64,000 bases of DNA from Enoplolaimus lenunculus (GCA_030248215.1 JASANG010000976.1:1-64000); one strand, 5' to 3'; shown: positions 12,701 through 26,341, numbered from the stretch's first letter. A program made the numbers and translations. The notes: generated by a model from the letters alone, not told the origin.

Positions 12701-13314
12701 TATGCCAGGGAAACTAAACAAATATCGAAATATTTTCTTGTATAACTTGAGCATTCCAAAATTGCTTGGGAAATAAAATTTCGAGCGATCTGTGTTGCGA
12801 TTTCAGCAAACAAGCAATGGAACAGTTATGGCCCACTGAAATTCAAGAATTACTGATAGTGGCTGCGCATGCTTATAACAGTAAAAATACTGACACGCAA
12901 AGCGGGAGACTAAATGGAAGCTAAACGCCATTTTAGTACTCAATATTAACACAAAATTTTGGATTTGATCTTTGTTTGGGGTGCATTGCCAAAATAATAT
13001 CATTGAATCTACGAATTATACGGGATCCGCCAGTGTTTAAGTTCGTCACGGCCAGGTAAATTCATTTGAGGCAAAAATCCTTCCATGCCGAGATATAACC
13101 GATATATAAAGCAATGTCGTTGACCATCAATATTTAATTAATTTTAAACATAACATATTTCAAAAGCAGCGTAGTGGAATAGTGGATATTAACACTCGTT
13201 AAATTGGTTCCATCCCTTTCCTATAAAAAGTGCTTTAATTTGATTGTCAGATGAAACGTTAAAATACTTAAATGGTACTTATGAACCTTGATGCGTGGCG
13301 CTGTTTGGATTTCT
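9791..13314. other. Gene-free stretch
   Basis: Mostly unique AT-rich DNA. A possible element at 12222-12445 starts CAGCGGCGGACG and ends CGTCGGCCG; a GC-richer patch at 12630-12710 is unassigned. Confidence 0.5.
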
Positions 13315-13759
13315 GGCCTATGTTGCTTCGAGGGTGCGTACCGTTTTTCAAGCTTACGTTTTAGACCAATTTCTTGCTTAGACTTAGGCTTAGGCCAAGC
13401 TTTAATTATTGACGCATACATACGCTCAGGTTTATACTTAGGATTAGAAACATGTTTATACTGCTGTAGCGGCCCCTTAACCCTTTAACTCATAGAGTAT
13501 ACTATGAGCAGCTAAATACAAATAATAAATGAGCAACACAGACACTGTGAGCAGTGTTTAACAATTCTAACACGTGTGCAGTGCGAAATCTCTACAAGAC
13601 GTGAGAGCCCCCTCGGGCTCGAGCCTCAAGCTCCTATAGCTGAGTGGTCATTGTAAACGCCTCCCACACAAGAGACTGGGGATCGAATCTTACCTTGAAA
13701 GTGCATATCATATGAAATGGAAAATATTCATGTGAGAAAGGGTTAAAGTAACATTGAAC
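13315..13759. mobile_element. hAT-like MITE with TTAGGC repeats, interrupted by a tRNA-bearing MITE
   Basis: The left end GGCCTATGTTGCTTCGAGGG and right end GTAACATTGAAC match the family at 3018 and 35225, and TTAGGC-like units lie at 13376-13393. The element is split at 13477 by the TTAA-flanked insertion at 13481-13742. No clear target duplication remains. Confidence 0.7.
13481..13742. mobile_element. piggyBac-type MITE carrying a tRNA-like sequence (copy A)
   Basis: A 262-bp element flanked by TTAA on both sides (13477-13480, 13743-13746), with ends CCCTTTAACTCATAGAG and CATGTGAGAAAGGG. The TTAA duplication and CCC termini are those of piggyBac elements. At 13630-13690 it holds a tRNA-like stretch with an A-box (TAGCTGAGTGG) and a B-box (GGGATCGAATC). 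No protein-coding capacity. Confidence 0.83.
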
Positions 13760-16700
13760 TTGTATCTTATGAATTTGTTTGGCATAGATTTTGTTTAGCC
13801 ATCGGCAATTAATGTTGAAACAATGTGCATTTTTTCAACTAAACCTTTGTAAAATCGTTGTTTAATATTAAGTTCACTTCTATGTTCATGCGTCCGAGCT
13901 GACTGCAGCTTTGAAGTGCCTGCAGCAACAAATAAAAAAGCAACGAATTTAACGTAGCCGCTAGTAAGTTTGTAAAAAATGTACACTTTCCTGCAACAGT
14001 TTTCAAAATTATCAAATTTCAGCCAGCCTCGCCAACCAAGAATAATTAGAATTGGAGGCAAGATCATTGCTAGAAAAGGCAAGAACATATATTTTTAACA
14101 TTGTATTTTTAACATTGAATTCTTTTAATGCTATCGAAATATTTTCCAGTAGTAGTTCTGCGAAGATATAGCTAACACGTTTAAAGTTGTCTGCGGACGT
14201 ATACCATTTAGCTGCAGTCTGTCTCACAGTATATAAAATTTTTCAAAAATGACCTCCAACACAGTAAAAATTGTCAGGTTTTCACTAGTTAAAATGAAAC
14301 CTACACATATCATATCATGCATTTCGACGGCTTTTTGGGAACATATATACAACCTTCCAGATGCATTAGCTCAAAAAATATTCACGTGGCTTAGATTAGC
14401 CTTTGAACCCTTTCCAAAATTAAGCGCTTGTAAACATGAACCTACGCGACATTTTGTATTAATAAGCGTTCTCTAGGTTTGGCTTGGCAATTTATGCCTC
14501 TATTGGTTTGAGCACAGCACGAAAACCATTTTCTTGGTATTAGATTCCGGTAGTAACCTTAGGTCAAATTTTTTACAGCAGATTTAAACTTCAGTTTCAA
14601 AGATTGGCTCTAATACACTTATCTCCGCTGGTCAGATTTACTTAGGCCTATATTCAAGGTTTAGGATTCGTCTTAAGTTTTAGCAACAGGCTAATTGGTT
14701 GGCAACTAAAAGTCAAAACAAATACAGACTGGTTAAAAAAATGTCGCAAGCGAAGCAAGTGAGAAACCGTTACATTGCTCTCATTTAAATTGAATTTCAA
14801 CACGAAACTAATTTTTTAGATTACATTTCAAACAATGAACGTCAATTGAACTGAGCAGTAGCCCCAATTTCCTATTTTACTACGGTTGCAAAGTGAACGC
14901 TATTCACCGTGTATAACTGCTTCTCAAATTTCTGTGTGTAGTCGCTTAGCAGTACAATATTTACAAAAGATGGTTTTTGGCAACTATATGAGCTTTTGTT
15001 GACTTTTAAAGTTTGAAACTTTATGGACCATTGATTCCAAAATAAGCACAAAAAGCAATAGTTTTTAGCAAGAGTGTTCTATTAAATGTTGGTAAAATGT
15101 ATTCTAGAACTTGAAACGCTTCGACATGGTTTTCTTCAGTATTTAATCAGACGGATCTCAGTGGAAGAGGGAACTTAGCTTTCCTAGAAAGTTTTTTTGG
15201 CCGACCCAAAAGTGTTAGCTGGGTTTGTTAACCTACGTCAAATCACAGTGTGCTCATCGTGAAGTGTTTTGGCCCCAGTTAACCTGCCTTCGGACCTGTA
15301 TATCTTGTTGGGACCAGTTTACATGTTTTCGGCACAGGCATGCCAATCATGTTGCACCACGCATTGAAGATTGCGTATTCTGCCGGCATGCGAAAATCAA
15401 CCTGTTCGTTTAAGATTTGATAATACATTCTCAACAGTTAAAACTGATTAAATGTTCACAAAAACGAAAGCTTTTAGCGACCTTCTTGACGGAACCAGCT
15501 CCAACTTTTACACGAGCTGTGAATAGCGATACCACAAACACAGGCAAATATACATATTTGCGATCACTTACCCTGCGCCTAAGTTGAATATCTGGTCCGA
15601 CGCAAATTGAGACTGGTTTTCGCCAAGTTTTGTTCCAACAAAATTACAATTGTCTTACGATGCATCATACCCATTTTTGTATTTAATGGCGAAACAAGTA
15701 ATCAGAAGTCGACAAACAAATCAATGTTTATGTTGCTGCTGCTGTAGCTTGTTTAACTCAATTAGAATATCATCGCGACAATCTAATTCTTCTACAGCGC
15801 ATGCGCAACGAGTTTCAAATGTACATTTGTTGAAACCAACAACTTCTAGCACTATGATTCAACTCAAAATTGACGGACAGGTTAGTCTCTACAACACCGT
15901 AAATGTGGCGTGATTCTTTTGTTTTCAGCGTCGTCGTACCATCAATGGCGGATTCAGGAGGGATAGAGCAAGGATGGGATTTGTTGCGTCCACCGACCCT
16001 GCTGTTTCGAATATTTTGCGATGCAAACGGTGTATCTGAAGATTGCAATGTGTTTTCTAGCGGATTAGGAAAAAATTATTGCGAAGTCAAAACCCGACTT
16101 TAACAACATTGCACTTTCAGCGCAATTAGCATGTTTTCAAAATACTTGAAAATTTAAAGCTGTAAATTTTCAATACAGAACAAGTATTCTCTTTCACCGC
16201 AAAATTCTTAGTCCCCACTGTTTGCCGTGCGCTATCTTGCGCGAGTTACCATGCTTGCGCTGTCGCCGCCATATAGTCGGCGAACGGAAGCAGTTGAACA
16301 GTCGAGCTACGTAGCGTCGTTGTAGAGTGTTGCTAAACATTCCTAAGCTTCAGTGCTCGAAACCCAAACGGCGTGCCCGTGTTTCCAGCGGCTAGTCAAA
16401 AAAGGATTACTACCTCTATCGTACCCGAACAGACCGACACGTGTAATAGACTCAACTCTACGTTTACGTTTTAAGTTTTACTGTAAATTAAACCTTTAGC
16501 TGTTACCGCGGCGCATTGTGAAATCATTTCCAGCTTGGAATGTTCTGTTGTCGTGACTGTGGCAAAAAATTTAATCGCCTTTAAATTATTATCCTGTAGA
16601 TTAATAGACTTATCTTGCCAATGTGTGTAGCTGTTGTTAATAGTTATAGATTTTCAAACACATAAACCATTTCGTTAACGTTGCATAAACTGCTTAGGAA

Positions 16701-17870
16701 CAAGGCTCAATGCAATTAGTGTCTAAGTGGTCTATTAAACTAAGAACAGTGGGCTTCGGTCGTATATTTTTGAAATTTTTTTAATCAGCTTAAGTTTGCC
16801 CGATTAGAAGATTACTGAGCGATTTCATCTCAGCTGAAGGCATTTTTCGATCACGCTACCGGGGATAGTTGTATTAAAAAAGTAAACTTCTCAGCTATCA
16901 GCTATTATGCAGTACTATATAGCGCCGTTCCCGAAAACTTTACTGTGGATGCGATCTAGGCTGGACTCGAACTAAAAACGTGCGGTTTACGAGTGCGCAG
17001 AATTTTGGTGGTGCGAACATTTAGAAGCGAACACGAATACGCCATGAAAGCATGTGACGCTCTAGAGCGCATTGTTTGTGTTTATAAAAAAATTTGAACG
17101 GTTCAAATATAAGCCCTTGTTGCTGGTGACATTTCAGTATTAATATTTTAGCAATTTAACATTTTCATTGCATATGCGGGTTTAAAATCTGTTTTCGACA
17201 TACTATTATAGAAATTCAGATAGAATGAATTTTTTGCGCGTAATAGTGCTGTGCAATTACCACTTTTTCTACTGGTCGGCCGGCCGGCCGGTCATTGGCC
17301 ACTGGCCGGCCAATATAGAAATGTTAAAATTATCAAGCATTTTTATAATGGTTTATATGTATTATTACTTTTAGAAGCTATACCAATCGTTTTAAGCCCA
17401 GTAATACAACGAGAAACGACCTTATCGTGAAATATACGTTAACTAACAACAAGTTCAGTAGGATTCAAGATACAACCGGATGTCAGCCTTCGGCTACGGC
17501 AGAAAATCGACATCCGGCACCGGCTTCGGTAGAATTTCTGCCGGAGGTTCCGGGCATTTCGGTAGTGAAATGTTGCATATTTTTTACATAGTTTCTTTGT
17601 ATGGTGCGTTTCTAACTGTATATACTTCGTAGATCCACTGAGTATTTGTAGTTTTATTTCTCAAGAACAATTTTTAAACATTGAGTGTCACATGAGCTAA
17701 TGTATACAGATAATATATTTCCTGCAGAAATGTTTAAAAAGGCGACAAAATATGTAATTTCACAGACTTCTTAATTATAACGCATTATCTTTTTTTAACT
17801 TTACCCTCGAAAATTAAACGTGGCGGTTGCATACTTTTGATTTCTACAGTCTGTTACAAGCTTTTAAACT
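13760..17870. other. Gene-free stretch with a CpG-rich patch and GGCC palindrome
   Basis: Nothing coding is recognised. 16200-16440 is notably CpG-rich for this window and could be a promoter or 5' UTR without an identified gene. A GGCCGGCC repeat palindrome lies at 17275-17320. Confidence 0.5.
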
Positions 17871-18062
17871 CAGGCGCATCCTAAGGCAGGTAACGCAGCG
17901 CGTCACTCCACCCAGGGAGCAAATGTGAAATTTTGTATTCAGATTTTGGTAGTAAAATTGTATTTAGCTTCTAGCTCGCTTGTCTTCCTAGCAAACGTTT
18001 TACGTTAATACAATATATAACGCGATTTCCACGTCAGAAATTTACGCATCCGCCACTGACTG

Positions 18063-21000
18063 CGACCAGAAAACGGGTTTTCTTTAATATCAACAACATT
18101 GATAATCCGCAAATTTCGCTGGCAGTTTGAGACGTAAATTTTAATTCTCTTACGGTATAAAAGTAGCGATGAACAAGACTTACGAAAACAAATTAGCCAT
18201 TTGCTCATTTGCGTTAGCGATCCGATTGCCGGTTTTGTTTCTGTGGCCCGGGTAAAAGTTAATTAGATTTGGAGGATGTTGTTGGTTTGTAGAATGACTT
18301 AATAATTTTTTTTCGTCAACTAAAATACGGTTTCGTTCGTTGTCTATAGGGAATTATTTTACATGCAGCAGGTTTTAATTATTGGGGCACTGCGGCATGC
18401 CATGTACTAATCCGTTTGTTTGTAATTAAATTACTCAAAGACAAAGCTTGGCATACCAAAATGTGTGCAACGGGCAGTATTTTAGTCTTTGCTTTGCTGA
18501 CGCCGACAGGCGTTATTTTAGCCCTGTGCACAGATTGACTACAAGATATTACGGATAAATGAAAACCCTCAGAACGAATTTTGTTCGAGTAGCACCCGTT
18601 GTTTTACGCAGCGCGGTTGCGTAATGCTATTGCTATAGAAAAGCTAACATGTTTACAAAGATATTCACCGTGTATAGTACGTTCCTTCCAGGCGTGTTGG
18701 TGTACACGGAAAATACTATAAACGGAAAAATTTTCGAAAAAAAGTTTTGAAATAAAGTCTGAAAATCATTGTACTAAAGGAAAGAAAGAAACGTTTGCTG
18801 TTTTCCGAAATGCTGTCTTAAATTTCAGAAAAAAGTTTTCAGATTTGTCGCTGAATATACGTTTCTGAATAGATTCACAAATACTTTTTTGTGTGTAAAA
18901 CATTGAATCTAACTGCAGTTTATTCAATTATTCAAATCATAAATGTCTCAGCTTTAAGTATGGTTAGCTATACTGCCATTGTTGGCTTTTTCCGTGTCTC
19001 AAGAAGGTTCAGAGTAGTATACCAATTCGGCTCTCTTATACATGCATCTTGTTAATTTTTTTGTTTGTCCCATGTTAATCATATATATCTGTTCACTGTA
19101 AGGCAGACAGACTGAGAAAATTATAGACTGATACACTTAGGGTTGCGCTATACTCGGCGCGCGCCGCCGGATGCCGTTGAGCGCCGCCGCTGGACGCCGG
19201 CGCGCGGTGCTGTAAAATCTTGTATTAAAAATTAGAGCTCAAAATAGTATAGCGCACCAATTAGGCTAATGTTTGGCTTAGGGCTATGTTTAGGGCTAAA
19301 ACTTAGGCTTAGTTGACAGGGGTGGGGCTTGTAAAATTAGCATGGGCTTTTGTTTAAGCCTGATCATCTACTACGTTGACTGTAAGTGCGGTATGCAGTG
19401 TTATTATGTGTTCAGAAGTTTTCAACCATATTTAAATTTTGGGGCCGTTTTTGGGAATTGCTCAATACCTCGTACTGGGTTTAACTACAAACAAAATCGC
19501 GGCTGTCAAATAATTACTAGACAATTTTATGTTTAGGTTCAATTTATTTATACTACTTTTGCATTTTGCTAAATTGGTAATTATTAAATATCTGCAGGGC
19601 AATAATTAGACATTCGGCTGGTATATTGTGCTAAATACGACTTTCGTTGATCAATAAAACAATGCTGCAGATAAGTTTTTTCGACAATAATAAACTTTCG
19701 CTTACTGCACATGATATTCGCTTTTATCTCGCTTTTTCAAGGTTTCAATTACGAAAGTTTTAAGTTTTCTATTTATTACTTTCAAATATTAAATCGTGTT
19801 TTAGCTGCATGTAGTAACTATCAACTCGGGGGCCCCCAGCGTACAGGTGGATACAGAATTTATCGATGTTTGATCTATTAAACGTTGTCTGAGCTCACGC
19901 TCGTGTTTGATATCTGAGGGGACACCCTTACAAAAACAGTTTCACACAAAAGTTACAAAATGATTGGATGTAAAAAGTGAAGCCATCTTTAAAATGAATC
20001 AAAGTTCGTGCCAAGCGCGAAATTTTTGACATTTTTTAAAGTAGCTAAGCAACCCATATTTTAGGTAAAACCTTTTACAATCTCCATATGCTCCAACCAG
20101 GGGAGACAGCACACGGCACACCTCACTCAAAAATTATTTTATTACCTTGATTATTTCGTTTCACGAGAGTAATATCATATTAGAGACAGTGGACACCCTA
20201 ATAAAACTTGCGAGCGAAAAGTCAGACGCGATCTTTGTACTCATGTGGTCTAGTAAGAGGGGACCGATCCCGGGATCCCTCTCCTAGATTCGTTTTTGAG
20301 GAGTGCTAAGCACTTTCCTGATCACACAGTAAATGCTTAGATTTATAAATTTACATATTTCAATTTTAAGCAGCATTTTTTAAATGATATTGAGATTTCA
20401 GAATAGTTCCAAATTTTTATGAATGATTCATTTCTACTGCTTTTAAGTAATGTATGCATGACGTTTGTACTGACTTCGGCAAGCCAGTGCTGCAAAGCCA
20501 GCTCAACATGCTAATGGAACCAATACAATATTAAGATGCGCTAGCGGTTGTCATAAACAAGCTATCAAGTCTGCAAAACTTTTCCAGCGTTGCAGAATTT
20601 TTCAGAGGGCTTAGCCCTCTGCCCCCCCCCGTCTAACTATGGGCCTGTGGCTAACCGAACAAAATGCTTGCCTTTTATCTACATTGCGTTTATCTATTTG
20701 CATACATTTTCATAAACAATTTCCCATTTTGTTCATTTTTGTATATATGTGTGTTTGTAGCATGACTAACTGGCTTAACTGTGCTTGCTTTGTTTTTAAT
20801 ACAATTTGGACCAATTTAAAAGCCAGACCTACAACTTCTAAGGATTTAGTGATTCTTCTTTTTGTTTAAAACGCTAAGGATCCGCGGAGGATAACCGCGC
20901 TCACGTCTTTTATTATAAAGATTGGCCGTTGTGCCTCTTTATTTGTAGCAGTTACGTTATGGCTGTGGCCAAGATTTCATTTCGGAAGGTGATAATTTTG

Positions 21001-22040
21001 TCTGAAGGTTTTTGTTGGCGAATGCAGCGAGTGAGAAGCGTTTTTTGCGTCTGTAAGTTATTCTGCAGCGTGTAAATGTGTTTTTTTCGTGTTTCCCCCA
21101 AATTTCGGGGGATGTAATTGTTTTGGCCATTGGACAACGGTCCGAGAAGGCGCCGAATCAATTGTTTCACTCTAACTCAAGCAATAAATTTTACACCGTT
21201 TGACTCCAGCTCAATAGTTTGCGTTGAACAGTGTATGAATTGTTAAACTTTTGAACAATTTTTTTTTCGTTAAAATTGCGGACTTAAGACAGAAAAATTA
21301 GAATTTTTGACATTTCGAAATTCGATATTTAATGATTAGACGAGGGAATAACAAGTTGGAATAGGCAAAATTTTTCAAAATCTGACCATTCTTAGACAAA
21401 CGCTGGCTGGCGGGCACTTGAACGGTAAAGAACCGTTCTTGCGAGCGCGCACAACGAGCGTGATCATTTTTTCGACCTCTGTAGGTTATTCTACGCCCTC
21501 TAAAATGTGTTTTTAATCTTCCAAAAACTTTCAGGGGATATATTTCTCTACAACCCACCTTGTATACGACCGTAAGCCACGTGGAACATGAATAAAAACG
21601 GCATGCCGCTTATAAGGGCAGCCTGGGATCAATCTCCTGACCGTCAATTTGCTCAAATACAATCTCGATGTCTGTTTTCAGAACGTCTCTTATTGCAACT
21701 ACTTTTCGATATATCCCGAACACAGGCTATTTACACGTAGAAGACGTGTTCGCTAACTTAGTCATTTACCATGTCTTTGCAAAATTTCGACAAAATAATA
21801 ACATTTGATGACACATTTTTCTTTTTTTACAATGCTAAAACTTCGAATTAGCAAAATTTTATGTTATATTGGCGATTTTTTTTACATTTTTTGCTGCTTT
21901 CTGTTAAATTTAATTTTTAAGTAAAGGATAATGCATACAAGTGTCACGAAATATTGCTTGGCTTAAGATTTGACTGTTTACATGCATTCGTTCGCAGTCA
22001 GTCATGGTAGAATCGATCGGAAATTTTAAACATTATTTAA
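18063..22040. other. Gene-free stretch
   Basis: Besides the short element at 19143 no repeat or gene is recognised; open frames here are short and lack family resemblance. Confidence 0.5.
19143..19258. mobile_element. Short GC-cored inverted-repeat element
   Basis: TTGCGCTATACT and AGTATAGCGCACC bound about 116 bp; the left two thirds are very GC-rich (GGCGCGCGCCGCCGG), unlike the surroundings. Confidence 0.6.
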
Positions 22041-22048
22041 GCAGCTGG

Positions 22049-22195
22049 ACTGCACCGGAGCAGAGAGGGGGCTCCCCCCCAAACTCCAAGGTGGGAGCCC
22101 CAAACTCGCGAGTGAATCGAGCAAGAAGCCAGACAATTCAAAACTTCGGCGGTTTTTGGTTCAACCGGTTGATATTGGTGGGCTGCTCTGGCCCT
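22049..22195. mobile_element. hAT-type MITE with CCGGAGCAG termini (copy 1)
   Basis: 147 bp with inner inverted ends CCGGAGCAG / CTGCTCTGG and a perfect 8-bp duplication GCAGCTGG (22041-22048 and 22196-22203). The interior GAAGCCAGAC and GGTTTTTGGTTCAACCGGTT blocks match the reverse of 25116-25298. Confidence 0.85.
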
Positions 22196-22199
22196 GCAG

Positions 22200-22290
22200 C
22201 TGGAAAAGCAAGGGCTGCGTGGTTTCGAACTCTCAAGATTATTGATCTTTAAGCGAACGCTCTAGCCATAGCAGCATTCTGGTCGATTTT
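22200..22290 (-). other. Degenerate tRNA-like sequence
   Basis: On the minus strand GGCTAGAGCG (A-box-like) is followed by an imperfect anticodon-type hairpin (AAGAT..ATCTT) and GAGTTCGAAACC (B-box-like). The acceptor and T stems do not pair, so it is probably a SINE fragment or tRNA relic and not a functional tRNA. Confidence 0.35.
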
Positions 22291-22325
22291 CCAACGGTTT
22301 CCTTCGCCCACTATATGTCGGTGAG

Positions 22326-22570
22326 CACTGTAGTGACCCGAATGAAAGCGGTGACTGATATTTATTTTGCCTCTTCAGAGGGTACCACCTTTTATTCGGT
22401 TACCGATTGTATATTTTTAAGTCACTTCGTTTTAGTTGGGCCCAACAACCTTCTTTTTTATACTTTTCCTTTTGGACACGACTAACTTGCTTTGAAACAT
22501 TATTGTTGATTGCCATCCATGTCCGTTACTTTTTTCGGAATTTGATATTGTTTGGGCCGACGTTCAAAAT
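22326..22570. repeat. Partial GACCCGAATAA element (copy 5)
   Basis: Left end ACTGTAGTGACCCGAATGAA and CCTCTTCAGAGGGTACCACC match 5145; the following part (CATGTCCGTTACTTTTTTCG) matches the middle of the copy at 9419. The right end is missing. Confidence 0.65.
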
Positions 22571-22699
22571 TATCGTACTAGGCTTTGGCTTATTAGTGTT
22601 TCTAAAACGAAGTGTTAAGGTACGCCTGCATTCTGAAACGTTTATAACCACTGACGCATTCAAGGGTGTCCACCCAAGCCTGGATCAAAACCAAAATAT

Positions 22700-25107
22700 T
22701 GTAAATAATGTGTAAAATTGCATTTGGCTTCTTGCTCGCTTCGCTCAAGACGTTTTTCATTATTATGTATATGCGACCTTCCCATTCAGCACTTCTTTAT
22801 CCGCCACGATTTTCAACGCTATTTATAACTTGCCGACACTTCTTGAAAGTTCCAGGAAGAAAAACAAAGTAAATGCTGGATCGAGTAATAATCGAGAGAG
22901 GCTGTGTGACATGTCAAATTCAAAATGCTCACGAGCAAAAAGTCAAACGCAATTTATAGTACTGAACCGTAATCCAAACTTTTGGTTTTGATTCGTGTTG
23001 GTGGACCCAGGCCTTTAATGGGCTCTATACTGTAGTTGCGTAAAATTGCTGTCGGTACTTTTTGTCCTATATCAACGGAAACTAAAACGATTTCAGCATT
23101 TGGTTTAAGTGCTGTTTTAATTTCACAAAGACGTGTTTCTGTTTTATCAGTTGCCAACAAATTTAACAACCATGAATGTTCCTGGTGATATATAAAATAT
23201 TGTTAAAACGTGTCGGTTACCAATGACAGATTTTAAAATTTCTGAATGATGAGCCTTGCGTAAATAATTGAAAAAAAAGTCGCGAGAAAAACAAGCGAGA
23301 AACCAAACGTTAATTTTGGTACTAAATTAAACTAATAAAGTTTGAGTTTTTATTTCTGTAAAGGGCCCAGGCGGAGCCCACCGCCGCCACCACGGCAAGC
23401 CACCCCCGACACGAAACAAAACACCAGCACAAAAACCAAGCGCAGCGAACTATAAAAACTTTTTTCACCTGTAGAATCCAAAAAACTATACTAAATCGTG
23501 TTAAAAGAGTTGTCGTTTGTCCAAAACAATTTCGGAATTAAATTACTATTCCATTCACTGGTATACGTTACTTTTGAAGTGTACATTGCGTATGACTTTC
23601 AGGCATATATACTTGATCAGACATTGAGAATTGTGGACAACAAAGATATTAACTTGTAAAACATGAGTGTCAAAACGGTCGGTTTTGAAAAACGAAATTG
23701 CTTGCAGAGACAAAGGCTTTTTCATTATACATTAAGAAACATACCTGAAAAACTGCAATAAAGTAAACTGCAGATTGAAAGTGTGTCAAAAGGGTCGTGT
23801 CTCTTACCCCTACAACAATTTTTGTAGTGTTCGGTCGTACTATTATGAATTTATTTCAGCTTATAACACGCGTAGAATTTCTTTTGTAAAGCTTATATCC
23901 TCATTTTGAACATTCTACATCCGTTATTGCAAGTACCGTTTTAGAACAATTATTTTTGCATTGCAAGTACCAACGATTATTTTTGATCATGGTTCATCTT
24001 CTCAAATGTGTGTAGCACCTATCACCAGTTAACAGTAAAATTGGATATTAATCAAGCGAACTGAAGCAACTGACTACCAATGGACAAATGCGTAGTTTGG
24101 TTCAAAAGTAAATTCTAATAAAATGCAAAAAAATTAACCAAAGTTGAATTTCTGCTTAGCTGGCTCGGAAACTACAGGACATATGGTCACCGGTAATAAG
24201 TAGTATAGACATTTCAAATCCAAATTTAATTCCGTACCGTGATTTTAAGATAAAAACACATTGTGAATGCATTTAAAATTGTTAATTAGCCAAATGCGTA
24301 ATGTTCAAAAATGTAGTATTTCAACTACAAACCAAGGAACAAAGTCTATAGTCTTAAAGTAAGCCTAAGCCTAATCCAAAGCATCCAGGAAGAAATTAGC
24401 TGTTTTTGTATCCGGCTGAAAAAGATGTACACACCAATCTATTTGCACTGCATAAAAGCCATATTTCTACAGTATTTATTTCATACCGAAAAAATGGTAA
24501 ATAGCTTCTCATATTTGAACGCTTTAATTCGATGTTTTCTACATTCCAAACTGTATATCAGTTGTTTTTGGTGTGGTTTACGCGTTTATTGAACATGTAG
24601 TTTCCTTGTTTTTGTTCAACGAATCATCCATTGCGCTTTTATATATGCTAGGTTTCCGTTGAAATAGTTTCTAAAAGCGTCAGAAATGATACGGAAAGAG
24701 TCCACGTATTTTATATTAAATTATACAACTTCTAAGAGACCTAGCCACGAAAGCGACCGGGCATTTAAATTCAAATCTGGTTCCGGTAAAAAATTACTAT
24801 CCGGTTCCGGTATATATGCGATAATTTCGAAGTGATTACCGATGTGCATATGAAGTTTTAAAAATTATGATTTCTGCTCATATATACTCGCAAAACAATC
24901 GTCGCAGTATTATACCTTTGCTACCGGTTAAAGCGAATTCTCCTTAGGGGTCACCTGAAACGCTCCGAGATCCCGAGGATAGACTCCTAAGGATATGGCG
25001 TTGTCATAATTTTTCAGTTTTGGTTGGCAAAAATTTTTCTACCGTTATTCTTATTGAGGACAAAGGTTGTCTTAATAGTTTGCTCTTGGTTCGCTCAAGT
25101 ATAGATT
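22700..25107. other. Gene-free stretch
   Basis: AT-rich; a few CCTAAG units at 24360-24385 and a short GC-rich patch at 23365-23410 (GCGGAGCCCACCGCCGCCAC). Nothing else recognised. Confidence 0.5.
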
Positions 25108-25115
25108 GTTCTAGA

Positions 25116-25298
25116 CAGGACCGGAGCAGCCACCGCCCATAACCCCATTTGGGAGGCCCCCACCCCTGAAGGGCGCCACCCTTACTGGTTGAAACAAAAA
25201 CCACCGGTTTTAAAATGCGTCTGGCTTCTCGGTCGCCAGATTGGGAGCCCCCACCCTGGAGACTAAGGGGAGCCTTACCCCTGTCTGCTCCGGCAGTG
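25116..25298. mobile_element. hAT-type MITE with CCGGAGCAG termini (copy 2)
   Basis: 183 bp, ends CAGGACCGGAGCAG and CTGCTCCGGCAGTG. The flanks GTTCTAGA (25108-25115) and ATTCTAGA (25299-25306) agree at 7 of 8. GC-rich arms. Inverted relative to the copy at 22049. Confidence 0.87.
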
Positions 25299-25752
25299 AT
25301 TCTAGAGCACATGTTTATGTCTCGAAATAAACTACTTATGTTTTATGAAAAAACATGACTTTATACTTCGCTTATTTTACGCTGTGCGCCGCTGCAACAT
25401 TATTTTATTATTAAATTGTGTGCCGGTTCGGTATATATTGGTGGGCAATTCGAAAAAATAGAATTAAGAGTTTGTACCGTGTGTGTATTTGATAAAAACT
25501 GAAAACCATGCACTTGTCCGAAAGCAAAACCTGTTCAAGAGCTTGCTTAGCACAGTTAACGCCAGGTTTAATTTTGAACCGTATTAAGATTAGGGCGACC
25601 TATAATGATGGATAAGGCGGTGACATCATCAGTCGAGTGAAAATTGAAGTTAAGCATTACGATCGACTCTGGTGTAGTTATGCTTGAAAATATGCTTTAA
25701 CATTTAAAAGTGTATGTAGCTAATCAAGTTGTATGCTTGCTTATTCATGATA

Positions 25753-25917
25753 CAGGCCCGTAGCCAGAGGCAGGCCAGGGGGGACTCACCCCCTGGAAGT
25801 GTTTTAGCTGTCCCTTAAAAAATTTTCAATCTTGCTTGCAAGTCATTGAAAACCGTTATATGCTCCTGGTAAAAAATTTTTAGCGCCACCTAGCAAGGTG
25901 AACTAGCTACTGGTATG
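25753..25917. mobile_element. hAT-type MITE with CCGTAGC termini (copy 2)
   Basis: 165 bp, beginning CAGGCCCGTAGCCAG and ending CTAGCTACTGGTATG. The flanks TCATGATA (25745-25752) and TCGTGATA (25918-25925) agree at 7 of 8. Internal block CTTGCTTGCAAGTCATTGAA is shared with copies at 282 and 28438. Confidence 0.82.
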
Positions 25918-26341
25918 TCGTGATAGCAAACATTATTTAGTGTTTGCGTTTGACAACTTTTCGAATAATCGTAATTGTAGGTCTTTTTCAGCTTAATAAA
26001 CTTGAATGGTGCATATCGTATAAATTGACGCTGCATTTATGCCCAGATCACAACACAAGGTAACTCGAGTATTAGAGTAAATTTATTGAAAGACATAAAA
26101 TGGCCAAGATGTCCCAGTGTAGCCTTGCATTGTAAAGAAAATAGCAAATAGATTAATAGATGTGTCGTTCAAGCAATTTGAATTCTGCGCAAAGTAATAG
26201 TTGTTTTTCAAAGAACACGTATTAGCCGCTTTTGGAAACTCCACTATTTAGACTAGAAGCTATTGGTGATAAAACGGTTAAAAACCTTAATATTTACAGA
26301 AATTAGCAAGGGCTCTTTAGGCTTTACTAAATTGTCCTTTA

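Noticed and set aside
25004-25312. 102-codon minus-strand frame with Gly-rich sequence
   Set aside because: It coincides with the hAT-type MITE at 25116-25298.
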